Counted from the stretch's first letter, positions 15,528 through 25,524 are shown. The stretch: 64,000 nucleotides of DNA from Ignavibacteriota bacterium (GCA_026390735.1 JAPLFJ010000013.1:35085-99084); one strand, 5' to 3'. Notes: a model not told the origin generated them from the letters alone. Made by a program: numbers and translations.

Positions 15528-17141
15528 ATGATAAAAAGAATTTTATTGTTGACGCTTCTGGTCTTGACGCTTGACGCTTACGGGCAGTCGATTCCGGAAA
15601 GTTTTAAACTGGGAAACTTTAAAACTGTTGAGATAAAGAAACAGTCGGACAGGTTTGTGAGCAGTACTGTGGTAACACCGAATAACAGAAGATGCCCGAT
15701 TAGTAATTTTATTACTGACATTTACAGGAGCGGTGATACGGTGTGGTTTGCGACGGGCAGCGGAATAATGCGGACGAGGGATAAGTTTAATTCCTTCGAT
15801 AACTACGTAGGGCTGGCACCGTTTGGCGAAGATGACATCGCGGGGTTTTACTTAAAGGATAATGTTGTTGCGGTTTCGACTGCAATAAGCGAGCAGATTA
15901 GCAGTGAGAGTGTTGCAACGGGCACGGGAATTAAAGTATCAACGGATTTTGGCAGAAGCTGGAATTCATATCCTCAGCCGATGGACGGGCAGTACGATAC
16001 AAATATAGTTTATGGAAACGATACACTGTATTCATTGCCTGTGGTTGTGAGGCAGCAGAATCTTTCTTACGATATTGCAATCACAAGAACGAAGAATGAT
16101 TTAACCAACTATACAATCTGGATAACTTCTTTTGCAGGTGGTCTGAGAAAAACAACCGACTACGGTGTAACGTGGATGCGTGTACTTCTTCCGCCTGATG
16201 ATTTAGACAGTATTTCTCCTGGAAGCGGCTATACTTTTGCTTTGAACCCGAGGAATAATCTTAACCACAGAGCATTCACGGTAAAGCCTGTGAATGATTC
16301 TACACTCGTTGTGGGAACGGCAAACGGAATAAACATTTCTACTAACTGGGGAATCAGCTGGAGGAAATATAATTTTCAGAACAGCGGTACCGGAACTAAC
16401 AGAGTGGGAGGAAACTTTGTAGTAAACCTTCACGTGCAGAGATACGGCACTAAAGAAATCATCTGGGCTGCAACACGCAAGGCAGAAGATTACAACGAAG
16501 TGAATGCATTAAGCTTTTCAACCAATAAAGGTTTAACGTGGGCTTATACACTGGACGGGTATTCACCTAACGGGATTTTCTCGAAGGACTCAACCGTATA
16601 CGGACTTACGGATGCGGGAATCTGGAGAGCAAGGTTCGGAACGTTTGACTGGTCGAAGCCGTCGCTGATTGCAGACCCTGTCAGTAAAGATATCTGCAGG
16701 TCAAGCAGTTTTTATGCGGGCAATTACGTCGGCGATACTTTGTACATCGGAAGTAACGACGGACTACTAAGAACACGCGAAACAGGTGTGGCATGGTCTT
16801 CGCCATGGAAGATATACCGTGCGAGTGCGTGTCTTGATGCGGGCTCGGATTTAAAAACTTACTCAGCGCCGAATCCTTTCTCGCCTGCTACTGAAGTGAC
16901 GCGTATTTACTATGTTACAGGCAAGGCAAGTGCGAAGGTGACAATAAAGATATTTGATTTCGGGATGAATCCCGTGAGAACAGTAATTCAGAATGCAACG
17001 CGTACGGGTGCAAATGAATCGTTCTCGATATGGGACGGAAAGAATGATGCAGGATATATAATCGCGAACGGAGTTTATTTCTACAGGGTTCAGATAGATG
17101 ATGATACACCGCTCTGGGGAAAAATTATTTTGATGCAATAA
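15528..17141 (+). CDS. Exported beta-propeller protein with C-terminal FlgD Ig-like domain
   Basis: 537 residues: signal peptide (MIKRILLLTLLVLTLDAYGQ), BNR/propeller-like blades with Asp-box fragments (STDFGRSWNS, TTDYGVTWMR, STNWGISWRK, STNKGLTWAY), and a C-terminal region about 455-537 (SAPNPFSPATEVTRIYY...FDFGMNPVRT...WDGKNDAGYIIANGVYFYRV) matching the FlgD Ig-like fold that serves as a T9SS sorting domain variant. It lies 24 bp after the lipoprotein and 15 bp before the first PorV-like gene. It is probably the main exported product of this cluster. Confidence 0.82.
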   Translation: MIKRILLLTLLVLTLDAYGQSIPESFKLGNFKTVEIKKQSDRFVSSTVVTPNNRRCPISNFITDIYRSGDTVWFATGSGIMRTRDKFNSFDNYVGLAPFGEDDIAGFYLKDNVVAVSTAISEQISSESVATGTGIKVSTDFGRSWNSYPQPMDGQYDTNIVYGNDTLYSLPVVVRQQNLSYDIAITRTKNDLTNYTIWITSFAGGLRKTTDYGVTWMRVLLPPDDLDSISPGSGYTFALNPRNNLNHRAFTVKPVNDSTLVVGTANGINISTNWGISWRKYNFQNSGTGTNRVGGNFVVNLHVQRYGTKEIIWAATRKAEDYNEVNALSFSTNKGLTWAYTLDGYSPNGIFSKDSTVYGLTDAGIWRARFGTFDWSKPSLIADPVSKDICRSSSFYAGNYVGDTLYIGSNDGLLRTRETGVAWSSPWKIYRASACLDAGSDLKTYSAPNPFSPATEVTRIYYVTGKASAKVTIKIFDFGMNPVRTVIQNATRTGANESFSIWDGKNDAGYIIANGVYFYRVQIDDDTPLWGKIILMQ

Positions 17142-17156
17142 TAATAAAATCTGATT

Positions 17157-18182
17157 ATGAGAAAATACTTAATTATAATAATAGTTTTAGTTTTTGCAGC
17201 AACGGCAAACGCACAGCTTGGGTCTTATGCGGGAGCGTTTGCGAGAATAGGTTTTGGTGCAAGAGGGCTTTCGATGGGTAATGCGATGGTATCGGATGCA
17301 TTCGGAGATGTGTCAGGATATTATAACCCGTCTCTGAGTGTTTTTCAGGAGCAGGGATTAGTGAATGTGGGTTATACGTTTATGTCATTCGACAGGAAAC
17401 TGAACTTCGTTTCCTTCGCAAAGCAGTTTAAACTTTCAAACGGCAAGCAGACGGCAGGCATCAGTCTTTCGTGGCTGAATGCAGGAGTAAGTGACATCGA
17501 CGGCAGGGATAATGACGGCAGGTCTCTGGGAATGCTTTCTACTTACGAGAATCAGATGATGCTGGGAATGGGATTTCAGTTATCCCCGCAGGTTTCGGCA
17601 GGTGTAGGGTTTAAGCTTTATATGGCAAAACTATACGAAGAAGTTACAACTACACAGGCAGCTCTCGATTTCGGTCTTACGTATCTTGCAACCAAAGATA
17701 TAAGTATCGGCCTTGCAGTAAGGGATTTAGGCGCAAAGTACAAATGGGAAACTTCCAGTGTTTACGGAAACAACGGAACGGTAACGGAGAATAAATTCCC
17801 GACGGTAATAGATGCAGGTGCATCTTACAACCTTCCGAAAAGCCTTGGAGTTGTGTCAATCGGAGTGGGTACCTTTATAAATCCGAAGTTTGAAACCAAG
17901 GATGAATTCGGCGTAATAACCAAAAGCGAGCAAAAGTATAATTTCACGTTAAGGTTCGGCGGTGAAGTAAACCTTAACGAATACGTAAAAGTAAGGGCGG
18001 GTGTCGACAGGATGGATTTAAGTTCGGATGACTTCTTCGGGAACATAAAACCCGGAGCAGGTATAGGAATATCCAAGGCATTCTCGAAAGGTGTAACGCT
18101 TGGAGTTGATTACAGCTTCCAGCTTGAGCCGTATTCACAAAAGCCGATGCAAAATATAGGAATTGCATTTAAGTTCAGATAA
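17157..18182 (+). CDS. PorV/PorQ-family outer-membrane beta-barrel protein 1
   Basis: 341 residues: signal peptide (MRKYLIIIIVLVFAATANAQ) then the family opening AFARIGFGARGLSMGNAMVS and DVSGYYNPS. Barrel strands alternate through the rest and the protein ends in an aromatic strand (GIAFKFR). PorV and PorQ are T9SS-associated proteins of the FadL-like fold; in Porphyromonas PorV shuttles cargo to the attachment complex. It starts 15 bp after the FlgD-type gene, and a second homologue follows after 19 bp. Confidence 0.85.
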   Translation: MRKYLIIIIVLVFAATANAQLGSYAGAFARIGFGARGLSMGNAMVSDAFGDVSGYYNPSLSVFQEQGLVNVGYTFMSFDRKLNFVSFAKQFKLSNGKQTAGISLSWLNAGVSDIDGRDNDGRSLGMLSTYENQMMLGMGFQLSPQVSAGVGFKLYMAKLYEEVTTTQAALDFGLTYLATKDISIGLAVRDLGAKYKWETSSVYGNNGTVTENKFPTVIDAGASYNLPKSLGVVSIGVGTFINPKFETKDEFGVITKSEQKYNFTLRFGGEVNLNEYVKVRAGVDRMDLSSDDFFGNIKPGAGIGISKAFSKGVTLGVDYSFQLEPYSQKPMQNIGIAFKFR

Positions 18183-18201
18183 TCATTTTATATTTTAATA
18201 C

Positions 18202-19101
18202 ATGAGAAAAATAAGTTTATTGTTATTAATGTTTGTCCTCTTTACAGGCATTTCTTACTCTCAGAATGACGGGGCAGCGAATACAGGTCTGTCATTCCTG
18301 AAACTGGGAATCGGAGCCAGGTCTATTGCGATGGGTGAAGCATTCAGTTCGCTTGTTGACGACGGGACGGCATTCATATACAATCCTGCTAGGATGAATG
18401 CATCAGAAAACGGAAACGTTACTGCGATGTTTAACAAAACAATGCTTGATATGACTACGAATTACGTCGGTGCAAAGTTCAGGATTAAGAAATTTGGTAT
18501 AGGTCTCGGGCTATTAAAGACAACGATAAGTGATATCGAAGTAAGAAACACTCCGGGTGTACCGATAGATAAATTCAATGCGGATAACTTTTCAGGCGGC
18601 ATAAGTTTGAGTTATGAAGCATACCAGAATCTTTCACTTGGCGTTACTGGAAAATTAATATACGAAAAGTTGTACATAGACGAAGCATCGGGCTTTGGAA
18701 TGGATTTCGGAGCAAACTACATATATAAAAATTTATCGATAGCAGCTGTGGTATCGAACGTTGGTTCGATGAATCAGCTTAAGACAGAAGAAACTAAAAT
18801 GCCTGCATCATTAAGGTTCGGTGCAAGTTATTTATACAAGAAAGACAATTTAAGCATTACGGGTGCAGTGGATGCATTTAAAGTTATTGACGGCGGAAGT
18901 TTTCACGGACACTTTGGTGCAGAGGGTGGTTACAAGGATTTTATATTCCTTCGTGCAGGTTATCAGACTGGTTATGACAATAAAGGGTTTACAGCGGGAC
19001 TGGGTCTGAAGTACAGGACATTAACCCTGGATTATGCCTTACAGCCTTATTCAACAGGATTCGGCTCCGGTAACTCACTATCACTTGGTTTTAATTTTTA
19101 G
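18202..19101 (+). CDS. PorV/PorQ-family outer-membrane beta-barrel protein 2
   Basis: 299 residues: signal peptide (MRKISLLLLMFVLFTGISYS) and the family phrase SFLKLGIGARSIAMGEAFSS, LVDDGTAFIYNPA. It ends SLSLGFNF, a normal outer-membrane terminal strand. It is a diverged neighbour of the preceding gene and could be the canonical PorV-type shuttle with the first copy specialised, but which role each has cannot be read from sequence. Confidence 0.85.
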   Translation: MRKISLLLLMFVLFTGISYSQNDGAANTGLSFLKLGIGARSIAMGEAFSSLVDDGTAFIYNPARMNASENGNVTAMFNKTMLDMTTNYVGAKFRIKKFGIGLGLLKTTISDIEVRNTPGVPIDKFNADNFSGGISLSYEAYQNLSLGVTGKLIYEKLYIDEASGFGMDFGANYIYKNLSIAAVVSNVGSMNQLKTEETKMPASLRFGASYLYKKDNLSITGAVDAFKVIDGGSFHGHFGAEGGYKDFIFLRAGYQTGYDNKGFTAGLGLKYRTLTLDYALQPYSTGFGSGNSLSLGFNF

Positions 19102-19145
19102 TTTCAATATATATGTTGAATGTCTTTCCTGAAGAATAAGACTGA

Positions 19146-20813
19146 ATGATAAATATATTAAAATATTTTGACGAGAAAAAGAATATGAAGAAAATCTATC
19201 TTTTTCTCGTTGTCTTTTTAATACTGATTAAAGTCCATTCTATAGTAACAACCGATATACAGCCCTGGGACGAGGGAATGTACACAACGCGTGTGCTTTC
19301 TATTAAAGAGTCAGGGGACATCATTGACCAGAGCCAGCATTCAGTTGGGAAGTTCTATTCAGGCTCGCATCCTCCTCTGTTAATATGGATGGGTTATTTA
19401 GCAACTTCGGTTTTCGGAATGAATAACGTAGTCCTGAAAGGTCTGATATTTATATTCAGTCTTGCAGTGTTATGGCTGCTGATGAAGATAGGAGCAAATG
19501 TTTATTCGCCGAGGGCGGGGATTATTGCCGCTATAATATTCTGCAGTAATCTGATATTCAATATATTCGGGAAGAGATTCCAGTTCGACATTCCATACAC
19601 ATTCCTTATACTTCTTTCGTTCTTATTTTTCCTGAAATATCTTGATACGGAAGAGAAGAAATACAACTATTACAGCGGGATTGTATTCGGGTTTTGCCTG
19701 ATGATTAAAATCCTTGTGGGATTCTTTATTCCGATGGCAATCTTTATATGGTATATACTTTTCAGGAATAAGACTAAGTACACATTAAAAGACCTTGTTG
19801 TGCTAAGCGTTATTGGTATTGCGATTGCAGCGCCGTGGCACGCGTATATGTTCATAAAGTACGGCTGGGAATTCTTTAATTGGTTCTTCTTCTATCACAT
19901 ATACGAAAGAGCGTTGATAGGTGTTGAACACAACACTAAGGGCTCGGGGTATATTTACCATATAAATTATTTGCTTACAATACTTCCGTTTGGTGCGATA
20001 ATACTGTTCGGTGCATTTAAGAAGTTGATGAATGTTAAGTCTTTAAAAGCCAAAGAAGCGTTTATACTTGTCTGGTTTCTGATTGGGTTTATAATCATAA
20101 CTCTGTTCAAGACAAAGCTTGAAGTATACATACTTCTGATTCTGACACCGGGAGTATTCATTGCAGGAGCATATCTGGAATTGATGGATACATTATCAAA
20201 GAGAGAGAAACTGATGCTGCTTGCGATAACTTCCTTCAACATATTCTGGGCGGTGTTGAATTACTTCAGGATTGAGATGTCGTATCCTGTAAATTCAGAG
20301 ACGCTGCCGAAAGTAATAATAGTATCATCTATCTGGTTTGTTATTTCGGGTGTAACAGTTTTCTTTTACATAAGGAAAGACTATTCAGTATCAAAGTTCT
20401 TTTATTCGTTTATTCTGATATTTCTGTTCTTCATCAACATTCTTTATGCAGTCAGGATTCCGTACTGGGAGAATTCATTCAGGATAACCGATGTACAGCA
20501 CGAGATTGAAAACAGCGGGTACAGGAAACTGATATATGTCGGTTCAAACTACAGGCACAATCCGCAGTTCAGTTTCTACTTTGACGGGCTTGACCTTGGA
20601 TGGACGAACACAAAATACGACTTCACATTTCTCGATACAAAAAACGGGATTGATTCTGTCAGGAAAATACTTGATAATGCAGGTGATAAAGTTAACGTAA
20701 TAATAGAAAAGGATAAAATAAACCGCAGTGACTACTTTGAATCTAAACTTGTGGTTGATGATAAGTATAAATTAATCCTTAAATGCACAGGATATGAACT
20801 TTACAGAAAGTAA
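19146..20813 (+). CDS. ArnT/GT39-type membrane glycosyltransferase
   Basis: 555 residues with about a dozen membrane helices. The first periplasmic loop carries the acidic motif DIQPWDEGMYTTR, as in ArnT/PMT-like glycosyltransferases (GT39/GT83), which move a sugar from a polyprenyl phosphate donor to an acceptor outside the inner membrane. A C-terminal soluble part (about 455-555) lacks obvious motifs. A second ATG at 19185 (MKKIYLFLVVFLIL) is an equally likely start. It may head the surface-glycan gene set that follows, although a dispersed repeat (copy C) intervenes. Confidence 0.8.
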   Translation: MINILKYFDEKKNMKKIYLFLVVFLILIKVHSIVTTDIQPWDEGMYTTRVLSIKESGDIIDQSQHSVGKFYSGSHPPLLIWMGYLATSVFGMNNVVLKGLIFIFSLAVLWLLMKIGANVYSPRAGIIAAIIFCSNLIFNIFGKRFQFDIPYTFLILLSFLFFLKYLDTEEKKYNYYSGIVFGFCLMIKILVGFFIPMAIFIWYILFRNKTKYTLKDLVVLSVIGIAIAAPWHAYMFIKYGWEFFNWFFFYHIYERALIGVEHNTKGSGYIYHINYLLTILPFGAIILFGAFKKLMNVKSLKAKEAFILVWFLIGFIIITLFKTKLEVYILLILTPGVFIAGAYLELMDTLSKREKLMLLAITSFNIFWAVLNYFRIEMSYPVNSETLPKVIIVSSIWFVISGVTVFFYIRKDYSVSKFFYSFILIFLFFINILYAVRIPYWENSFRITDVQHEIENSGYRKLIYVGSNYRHNPQFSFYFDGLDLGWTNTKYDFTFLDTKNGIDSVRKILDNAGDKVNVIIEKDKINRSDYFESKLVVDDKYKLILKCTGYELYRK

Positions 20814-20820
20814 GTTTTTA

Positions 20821-20866
20821 GATTCCCCTCCTTGGAGGGGTACGGCGGAGCCGGGGGTGGGTTTTT
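20821..20866 (+). repeat. Dispersed hairpin element, copy C
   Basis: ATTCCCCTCCTTGGAGGGG (stem around TT), then a short central stem GGC-GGA-GCC, then GGGGGTGGGTTTTT. Flanks resemble copies A and B; the centre differs. The trailing T5 could also terminate transcription from the upstream gene. Confidence 0.75.
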
Positions 20867-20896
20867 ACAAATGCTAATAGAATATTATAAATCACA

Positions 20897-21862
20897 TTGG
20901 AAATAATTAAAACTGACATATTTAAATCAACAGAGTGGAATGATTTCCTGAATGCAAACTATAATCTGTTTTACGACAGGAAGTTTCTTGACTACAATAA
21001 TGTCTTTAATAAAGATATTAAGTGGCATCATTTAATGTTCAAGGATAAAAATAAGATTCATGCGATTCTGAACGGCAATGAAAGAACAGATAAGGACGGC
21101 AAAATTTATGTATCCTGTGATGGTGTCAGCTTTGGCGGGTTTATATTCAGCGAAAAGGTAAAAATCTCTGAGATGATTGAAATCCTTAAAGAATTCAAAA
21201 AGTATCTGAAGGAAAACGGATTTGTTAAATGTATTTTGAGAAATCCTCCTAATCTTTATCAGTCAAAGTTTAATGAAGAGTATGAATATGCTATGCTGCT
21301 TGAAGGTTTTCAGGTTAACAAGTATGCGATTACAAACATAATAGATTTAAACCTCTTTGAGTTTGAAAAACTTAAGAATCCAAAGAAGCGCTCAATACAG
21401 AAATCGGCAAGGAATATTGAAGTTGAATTAATCGATAATGCCGTTACCGAAAGCAGCCTGAAAGAATTTTATGACATACTGTTTAATAACCGTGAACTGA
21501 AGAATGTTACACCAACACATTCATTACAGGAACTGGTCTTTCTGAAGAATAATCTTCCTGAGAGGATAATATTATTCTCTGCGAAAATTGACCACAAAAT
21601 AGTGGGTGTATGCACATTATTCCTTGTGAAGAAAGATGTGGTTCTGAACTTCTACCTTGCGGCAGATGAAGAACATAAGAAAGACAGGGTGTCGGATTAT
21701 TTGCTTTATAATTCAATAGAGTGGTCGAAGAAGAATAAATACCGTTTGTACGATATCGGAACTTCAAACATAGGCAATGTACTGCTTCAGGGGTTGTTCG
21801 ATTTCAAGAAGAAGTTTATGGCAGACGGTTTCCTGAGAAAAAGTTATTCAATTAATCTTTAA
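20897..21862 (+). CDS. FemAB/GNAT-like acyl- or aminoacyl-transferase
   Basis: 321 residues read from a TTG at 20897 (no ATG fits; the next in-frame Met is far inside the fold). The C-terminal half has GNAT/FemAB-like phrases: ILFSAKIDHKIVGVCTLFLV, VVLNFYLAAD, SDYLLYNSIEWSKKNKYRLYDIG, ending in a LLQGLFDFKKKF element typical of FemAB-like proteins. These proteins transfer amino acids or acyl groups to cell-envelope sugars. Its place ahead of an epimerase and a formyltransferase fits decoration of an amino sugar, which is inference. Confidence 0.68.
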   Translation: MEIIKTDIFKSTEWNDFLNANYNLFYDRKFLDYNNVFNKDIKWHHLMFKDKNKIHAILNGNERTDKDGKIYVSCDGVSFGGFIFSEKVKISEMIEILKEFKKYLKENGFVKCILRNPPNLYQSKFNEEYEYAMLLEGFQVNKYAITNIIDLNLFEFEKLKNPKKRSIQKSARNIEVELIDNAVTESSLKEFYDILFNNRELKNVTPTHSLQELVFLKNNLPERIILFSAKIDHKIVGVCTLFLVKKDVVLNFYLAADEEHKKDRVSDYLLYNSIEWSKKNKYRLYDIGTSNIGNVLLQGLFDFKKKFMADGFLRKSYSINL

Positions 21863-21871
21863 TTATATAAT

Positions 21872-22840
21872 ATGAGTATTAAAAACAAAAGAATCTTACT
21901 GACAGGCGGAGGTGGTTTTATAGGCAGCAGGCTGGCGGAACTGCTTAGCAAGGATAACGAACTTTTAATCTATGATATTTTTAAACGTGATTCATTGAAG
22001 TATAAGAAAATCACAAAAGGTAATGTAAAGATTATAAACGGTGACGTAACCGACTTTGAACCTTTCAAAAAGGCAACAGAAGACTTTAAGCCGCAGGTGG
22101 CGCTTCACCTTGCCGCTATTGCGGGTGTTGATACTGTTATAAACAACCCCGTAAAGACACTTGAAGTAAACATACTCGGTACGTTTAACTTTGTAAGAGC
22201 ACTCGAGAAATACAGCAGTAAGCTGGAAAGAGTTGTTAACTTTTCAACGAGTGAAGTACTCGGCGCTTATTCTTATAAGTCATCGGAGAAATCATCAACT
22301 AACCTTGCACCGGTTGGTGAAGGGCGCTGGACATATTCAATCAGCAAGGTAACGGGCGAGCATTTACTCTACAGTTATTTTAAGACAAGAGGATATCCTG
22401 CGTTGTCGATAAGACCGTTTAATATATACGGACCCGGGCAGATTGGTGAAGGAGCAATACAGATATTCATTAAGAATGCAGTTCTGAACAAGAACATAGA
22501 AATACACGGAGTAGGAGACCAGATTCGTTCGTGGTGTTACATTGATGATATGATTAACGGAACGATGCTTTGTCTGACTAATAAGAAAGCAATCGGAGAG
22601 ATATTCAACATTGGTAATCCGAGAGGAACGGTAACAATCACATCACTTGCTGAAAAGATACTTTCGCTCTGCAAGACAAAATCGAAGTTGAAATATGTAC
22701 CAAAGAACTATGTAGATGTTGAGCTCAGAATACCGAGCATTGAGAAAGCAGAAAAATTACTGGGATTTGTACCGAAGGTAAGTCTTGACGAAGGAATAAT
22801 AGAAACTTTCAAATGGTATAAAAAACATTTTAACAAATGA
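21872..22840 (+). CDS. NAD-dependent sugar-nucleotide epimerase/dehydratase (extended SDR)
   Basis: 322 residues: GGGGFIG Rossmann motif (12-18), STSEV around 125-129 and catalytic Tyr155/Lys159 in TYSISK. RPFNIYGPGQ and WCYIDD are standard for the UDP-glucuronate decarboxylase / dTDP-glucose 4,6-dehydratase side of the family. Substrate not determinable. It overlaps the next gene by 4 bp (ATGA), so translation is probably coupled. Confidence 0.87.
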   Translation: MSIKNKRILLTGGGGFIGSRLAELLSKDNELLIYDIFKRDSLKYKKITKGNVKIINGDVTDFEPFKKATEDFKPQVALHLAAIAGVDTVINNPVKTLEVNILGTFNFVRALEKYSSKLERVVNFSTSEVLGAYSYKSSEKSSTNLAPVGEGRWTYSISKVTGEHLLYSYFKTRGYPALSIRPFNIYGPGQIGEGAIQIFIKNAVLNKNIEIHGVGDQIRSWCYIDDMINGTMLCLTNKKAIGEIFNIGNPRGTVTITSLAEKILSLCKTKSKLKYVPKNYVDVELRIPSIEKAEKLLGFVPKVSLDEGIIETFKWYKKHFNK

Positions 22841-23751
22841 AATACTTTGTACTGGCATTCGGCGAAATGAGTTTAAGGTCTGTGGGTGATTTAATCAGCA
22901 TGGGCAGTGTACCTGCTTTTGTGATTACTCATAAAAGTTATTTTTATGATGAGTATAAAGAAAAGTTCTACGATAAACTTGAAGAACTATGCAGTGCAAA
23001 CAACGTTGAGTTACTGAAGACCGATAAGGTAACAGAGTTAAAGGACAGAATAAAAGAAACAGAAGTAGGGATATGTGCAGGATTTATGGAAATAATAAAG
23101 AATGATGTGTTTGATGCACCGAAGTTCGGAATACTGAACCTGCATTGCGGTGAATTGCCAGAATACAGGGGACGTGCGCCGATATCGCGGACTATAATTG
23201 ACGGAAGAGATTCGCTGTTTATGACGCTGCACAAAGTTGATGAGGGAGTTGACTCGGGAGATGTATTGCTCGAGAAAGCTCTGTTCATAGAAGAAGATGA
23301 CGATGTTAACACATTGTATTATAAATGTTCAATCAACAGCGCATCGATAATACGTGACGGACTTGAAATGCTCAGGACAAACAAAGCAGATTCATTCAGG
23401 AAACAGGAAATATCAGAAAAGAATAAACCGCATAAGAAGATAACAGATGAAGAGAGGAAGATCGACTGGCAGGTAAGCGTAAAGCATATATTCAATAAAA
23501 TCAGGGCATTGACAATTCCGTACCCTGCGGCATTTACTCATTTAAACGGAGTGCAGTACAATTTCTTAAAAGCAAAGCCTGTGTATTCGAGTAACATATC
23601 CGATAAGTTTGGTATTATTTATGAGGTTCATACTGATTTTATACTTATAAACTGTAAGAACGGAATACTTATGGTTTATGACATAAGAGACAAGGATATG
23701 GAAATAGCAGAAATCAAATCAACATTCAAAGAAGGAGACATTTTTAATTGA
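22837..23751 (+). CDS. Formyltransferase, probably sugar-nucleotide N-formyltransferase
   Basis: 304 residues with the formyltransferase catalytic triad: Asn101 and His103 in LNLHCGELPEYRGRAPI and Asp139 in VDEGVDSGDVL. A C-terminal domain follows (about 200-304), as in Fmt or ArnA. The normal Fmt SLLP loop is GELP here, and the gene sits inside a glycan cluster, so a sugar N-formyltransferase using formyl-tetrahydrofolate is more likely than the tRNA enzyme. No aminotransferase making the amino sugar is in the window. The stop overlaps a TTG start (TTGA). Confidence 0.78.
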   Translation: MKYFVLAFGEMSLRSVGDLISMGSVPAFVITHKSYFYDEYKEKFYDKLEELCSANNVELLKTDKVTELKDRIKETEVGICAGFMEIIKNDVFDAPKFGILNLHCGELPEYRGRAPISRTIIDGRDSLFMTLHKVDEGVDSGDVLLEKALFIEEDDDVNTLYYKCSINSASIIRDGLEMLRTNKADSFRKQEISEKNKPHKKITDEERKIDWQVSVKHIFNKIRALTIPYPAAFTHLNGVQYNFLKAKPVYSSNISDKFGIIYEVHTDFILINCKNGILMVYDIRDKDMEIAEIKSTFKEGDIFN

Positions 23752-24485
23752 AAATAACAGACGGACATATACATATCGGACAATGGAGTGATGTATTTTT
23801 AAATTACAACTCAACCATTGAAGAAGCAGTAACAGTGATGAAGGAATCGGGAGTGAGTTCTGCTATAGCGCTTCCCTGTGATACGTTTGAGAATGAGAAG
23901 TTGCTTAAGGATATATTATCTGTAAAGGATTTTGTGTTTCACTTTGCTGCATGGATTAATCCGGGAGATAAAACACTCGATAAGTTTTTGGGAGAAAATT
24001 CAAAGCATATAAAGTGTCTTAAGTTCCATCCGTCTTTTCAGAGAAAGAATGTACTTGACGAAAGTTTCCAGAAGTACTTTGATTATGCAGAAGAACTGAA
24101 GATACCCGTAATAATTCATTGCGGAAGGTGGAAAGAGATTGCGAGTTTTGATTTCCCGATAGCACTGGCAAAGCAAAGACCCGGATTAAACATAATACTT
24201 GCGCACTTAGGCGGTGACCAGCCATCGCTGTGTACTTCCTGTGCGACGAGTGTAAAGGAAAGCGGAGCTGATAATCTGTACCTCGGAACGGAATCAGTAA
24301 GAGAGTTTTACTTTGTTAATGAAGTAGTCAAGACAGTCGGTGCCGGGAAGGTTATATTCGGAAGCGATTATAATCTTGGCTTGCCTAAAATGTACATACC
24401 TATAGTTGAAAGTCTGAAGATATCCCAGGAAGAAAAGGAATTAATATTCTCCGGAAATGTATCGAGACTGCTGAACATTGAGTAA
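23748..24485 (+). CDS. Amidohydrolase-2-type metal-dependent hydrolase
   Basis: 245 residues from a TTG overlapping the formyltransferase stop. Metal motif HIHIG (H7, H9), then IIHCGRW, ILAHLGGDQ and FGSDYNLG with the late Asp, in the order seen in the Amidohydro_2 TIM-barrel family (decarboxylases and hydrolases). Its substrate may be a sugar ester or amide made in this pathway. It overlaps the next gene by 8 bp. Confidence 0.8.
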   Translation: MKITDGHIHIGQWSDVFLNYNSTIEEAVTVMKESGVSSAIALPCDTFENEKLLKDILSVKDFVFHFAAWINPGDKTLDKFLGENSKHIKCLKFHPSFQRKNVLDESFQKYFDYAEELKIPVIIHCGRWKEIASFDFPIALAKQRPGLNIILAHLGGDQPSLCTSCATSVKESGADNLYLGTESVREFYFVNEVVKTVGAGKVIFGSDYNLGLPKMYIPIVESLKISQEEKELIFSGNVSRLLNIE

Positions 24486-25524
24486 GAACATATTACATAT
24501 TGCACCACAGAACTTTGCAGGAATGCCTTTCGACTTTATGAAGATGCAGACAGAGGCAGGTTATAAATCACGTCTGGTTACAATGTTTCAGAACACATTA
24601 AACTTCGAAGAAGACTTATCGCTTGGTTTTAAACTTCCAGTAAGCAATGCCGCGAAGAAATGGCGTGATTCAAAGATGACAGGTTTGAAATACTATGAAC
24701 CTAAGAACATACTTGAGAGTACGTACTTTAAACTTCGTGATTTTAAGAACAGTCCGAAGATAAACAGTTTTATAGACGAGCATAAGTTATACGATTACGA
24801 TGTTTATCACTTTGACGGTGGGATGGACTTCTATCGTGACCTGCGGTTTGCGAAAGAACTAAAACGCAGAGGCAAAAAGATTGTGTGTTGTTATTTCGGA
24901 AGTGATTTAAGGAGCAGGGGAGTGTTTAAGGAACTTGACGAAATGAGTGACCTGAACCTTACTGTAGAATATGACCATTTACAGCTTCACAAGAAGGTAC
25001 ATTATCTTTTCTTCCCGTTCGATGTGAAGAAGGTGGAGTATAAGTATGCTCAGTCGGACAGAGTAAAGATAATACACTCACCTACGAACCGCTTGTACAA
25101 AGGAACGGACAAGATACTTGCAGTTATAGATGAACTGAAGAAGTCTTATGATTTCGATTTCATACTTGCAGAACATATACCGAGAGAGAAGTTACTTGAG
25201 ATGAAAAGGGAGTGCAATCTGTCCATTGACCAGGTAGGCGGTGAGTTAGGCGGTTCAGGGTACGGTAGAAACTCAATAGAGAACCTTGCAATGGGATTGC
25301 CGACGATAACTGAGTTCTTTGGTGAGTATCTGGATTTTCTTCCCGAGAATCCTTTTATAACGTGTGATATACATAATCTTAAGGATACAATAATAAGGTT
25401 TGTGAAGAATGCTGATATGTTAAAAGAGTTTTCGGAGAATGGAAGAAAATGGGTTGAGAAATATCATTCATATGAGGCAGTGAACAAAAGAGTTGAAGAA
25501 CTTTATACGGAGTACGGCATTTGA
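24478..25524 (+). CDS. GT4-like glycosyltransferase
   Basis: 348 residues from a TTG at 24478 that lies inside the previous gene. The protein starts KNILHIAPQNFAGMPFDFM, and the donor half has GYGRNSIENLAMGLPTITEFFG, a GT-B pattern (E..A.G.P), and ends LKEFSENGRKWVEKYHSYEAV, typical of family 4. It probably adds a sugar to a lipid-linked glycan on the cytoplasmic face. The stop overlaps the flippase TTG start (ATTTGAG). Confidence 0.8.
   Translation: MSKNILHIAPQNFAGMPFDFMKMQTEAGYKSRLVTMFQNTLNFEEDLSLGFKLPVSNAAKKWRDSKMTGLKYYEPKNILESTYFKLRDFKNSPKINSFIDEHKLYDYDVYHFDGGMDFYRDLRFAKELKRRGKKIVCCYFGSDLRSRGVFKELDEMSDLNLTVEYDHLQLHKKVHYLFFPFDVKKVEYKYAQSDRVKIIHSPTNRLYKGTDKILAVIDELKKSYDFDFILAEHIPREKLLEMKRECNLSIDQVGGELGGSGYGRNSIENLAMGLPTITEFFGEYLDFLPENPFITCDIHNLKDTIIRFVKNADMLKEFSENGRKWVEKYHSYEAVNKRVEELYTEYGI

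Noticed and set aside
22837..23751. Methionyl-tRNA formyltransferase (fmt)
   Set aside because: Catalytic triad is shared, but the GELP loop and the glycan operon context favour a sugar formyltransferase; not settled without phylogeny.
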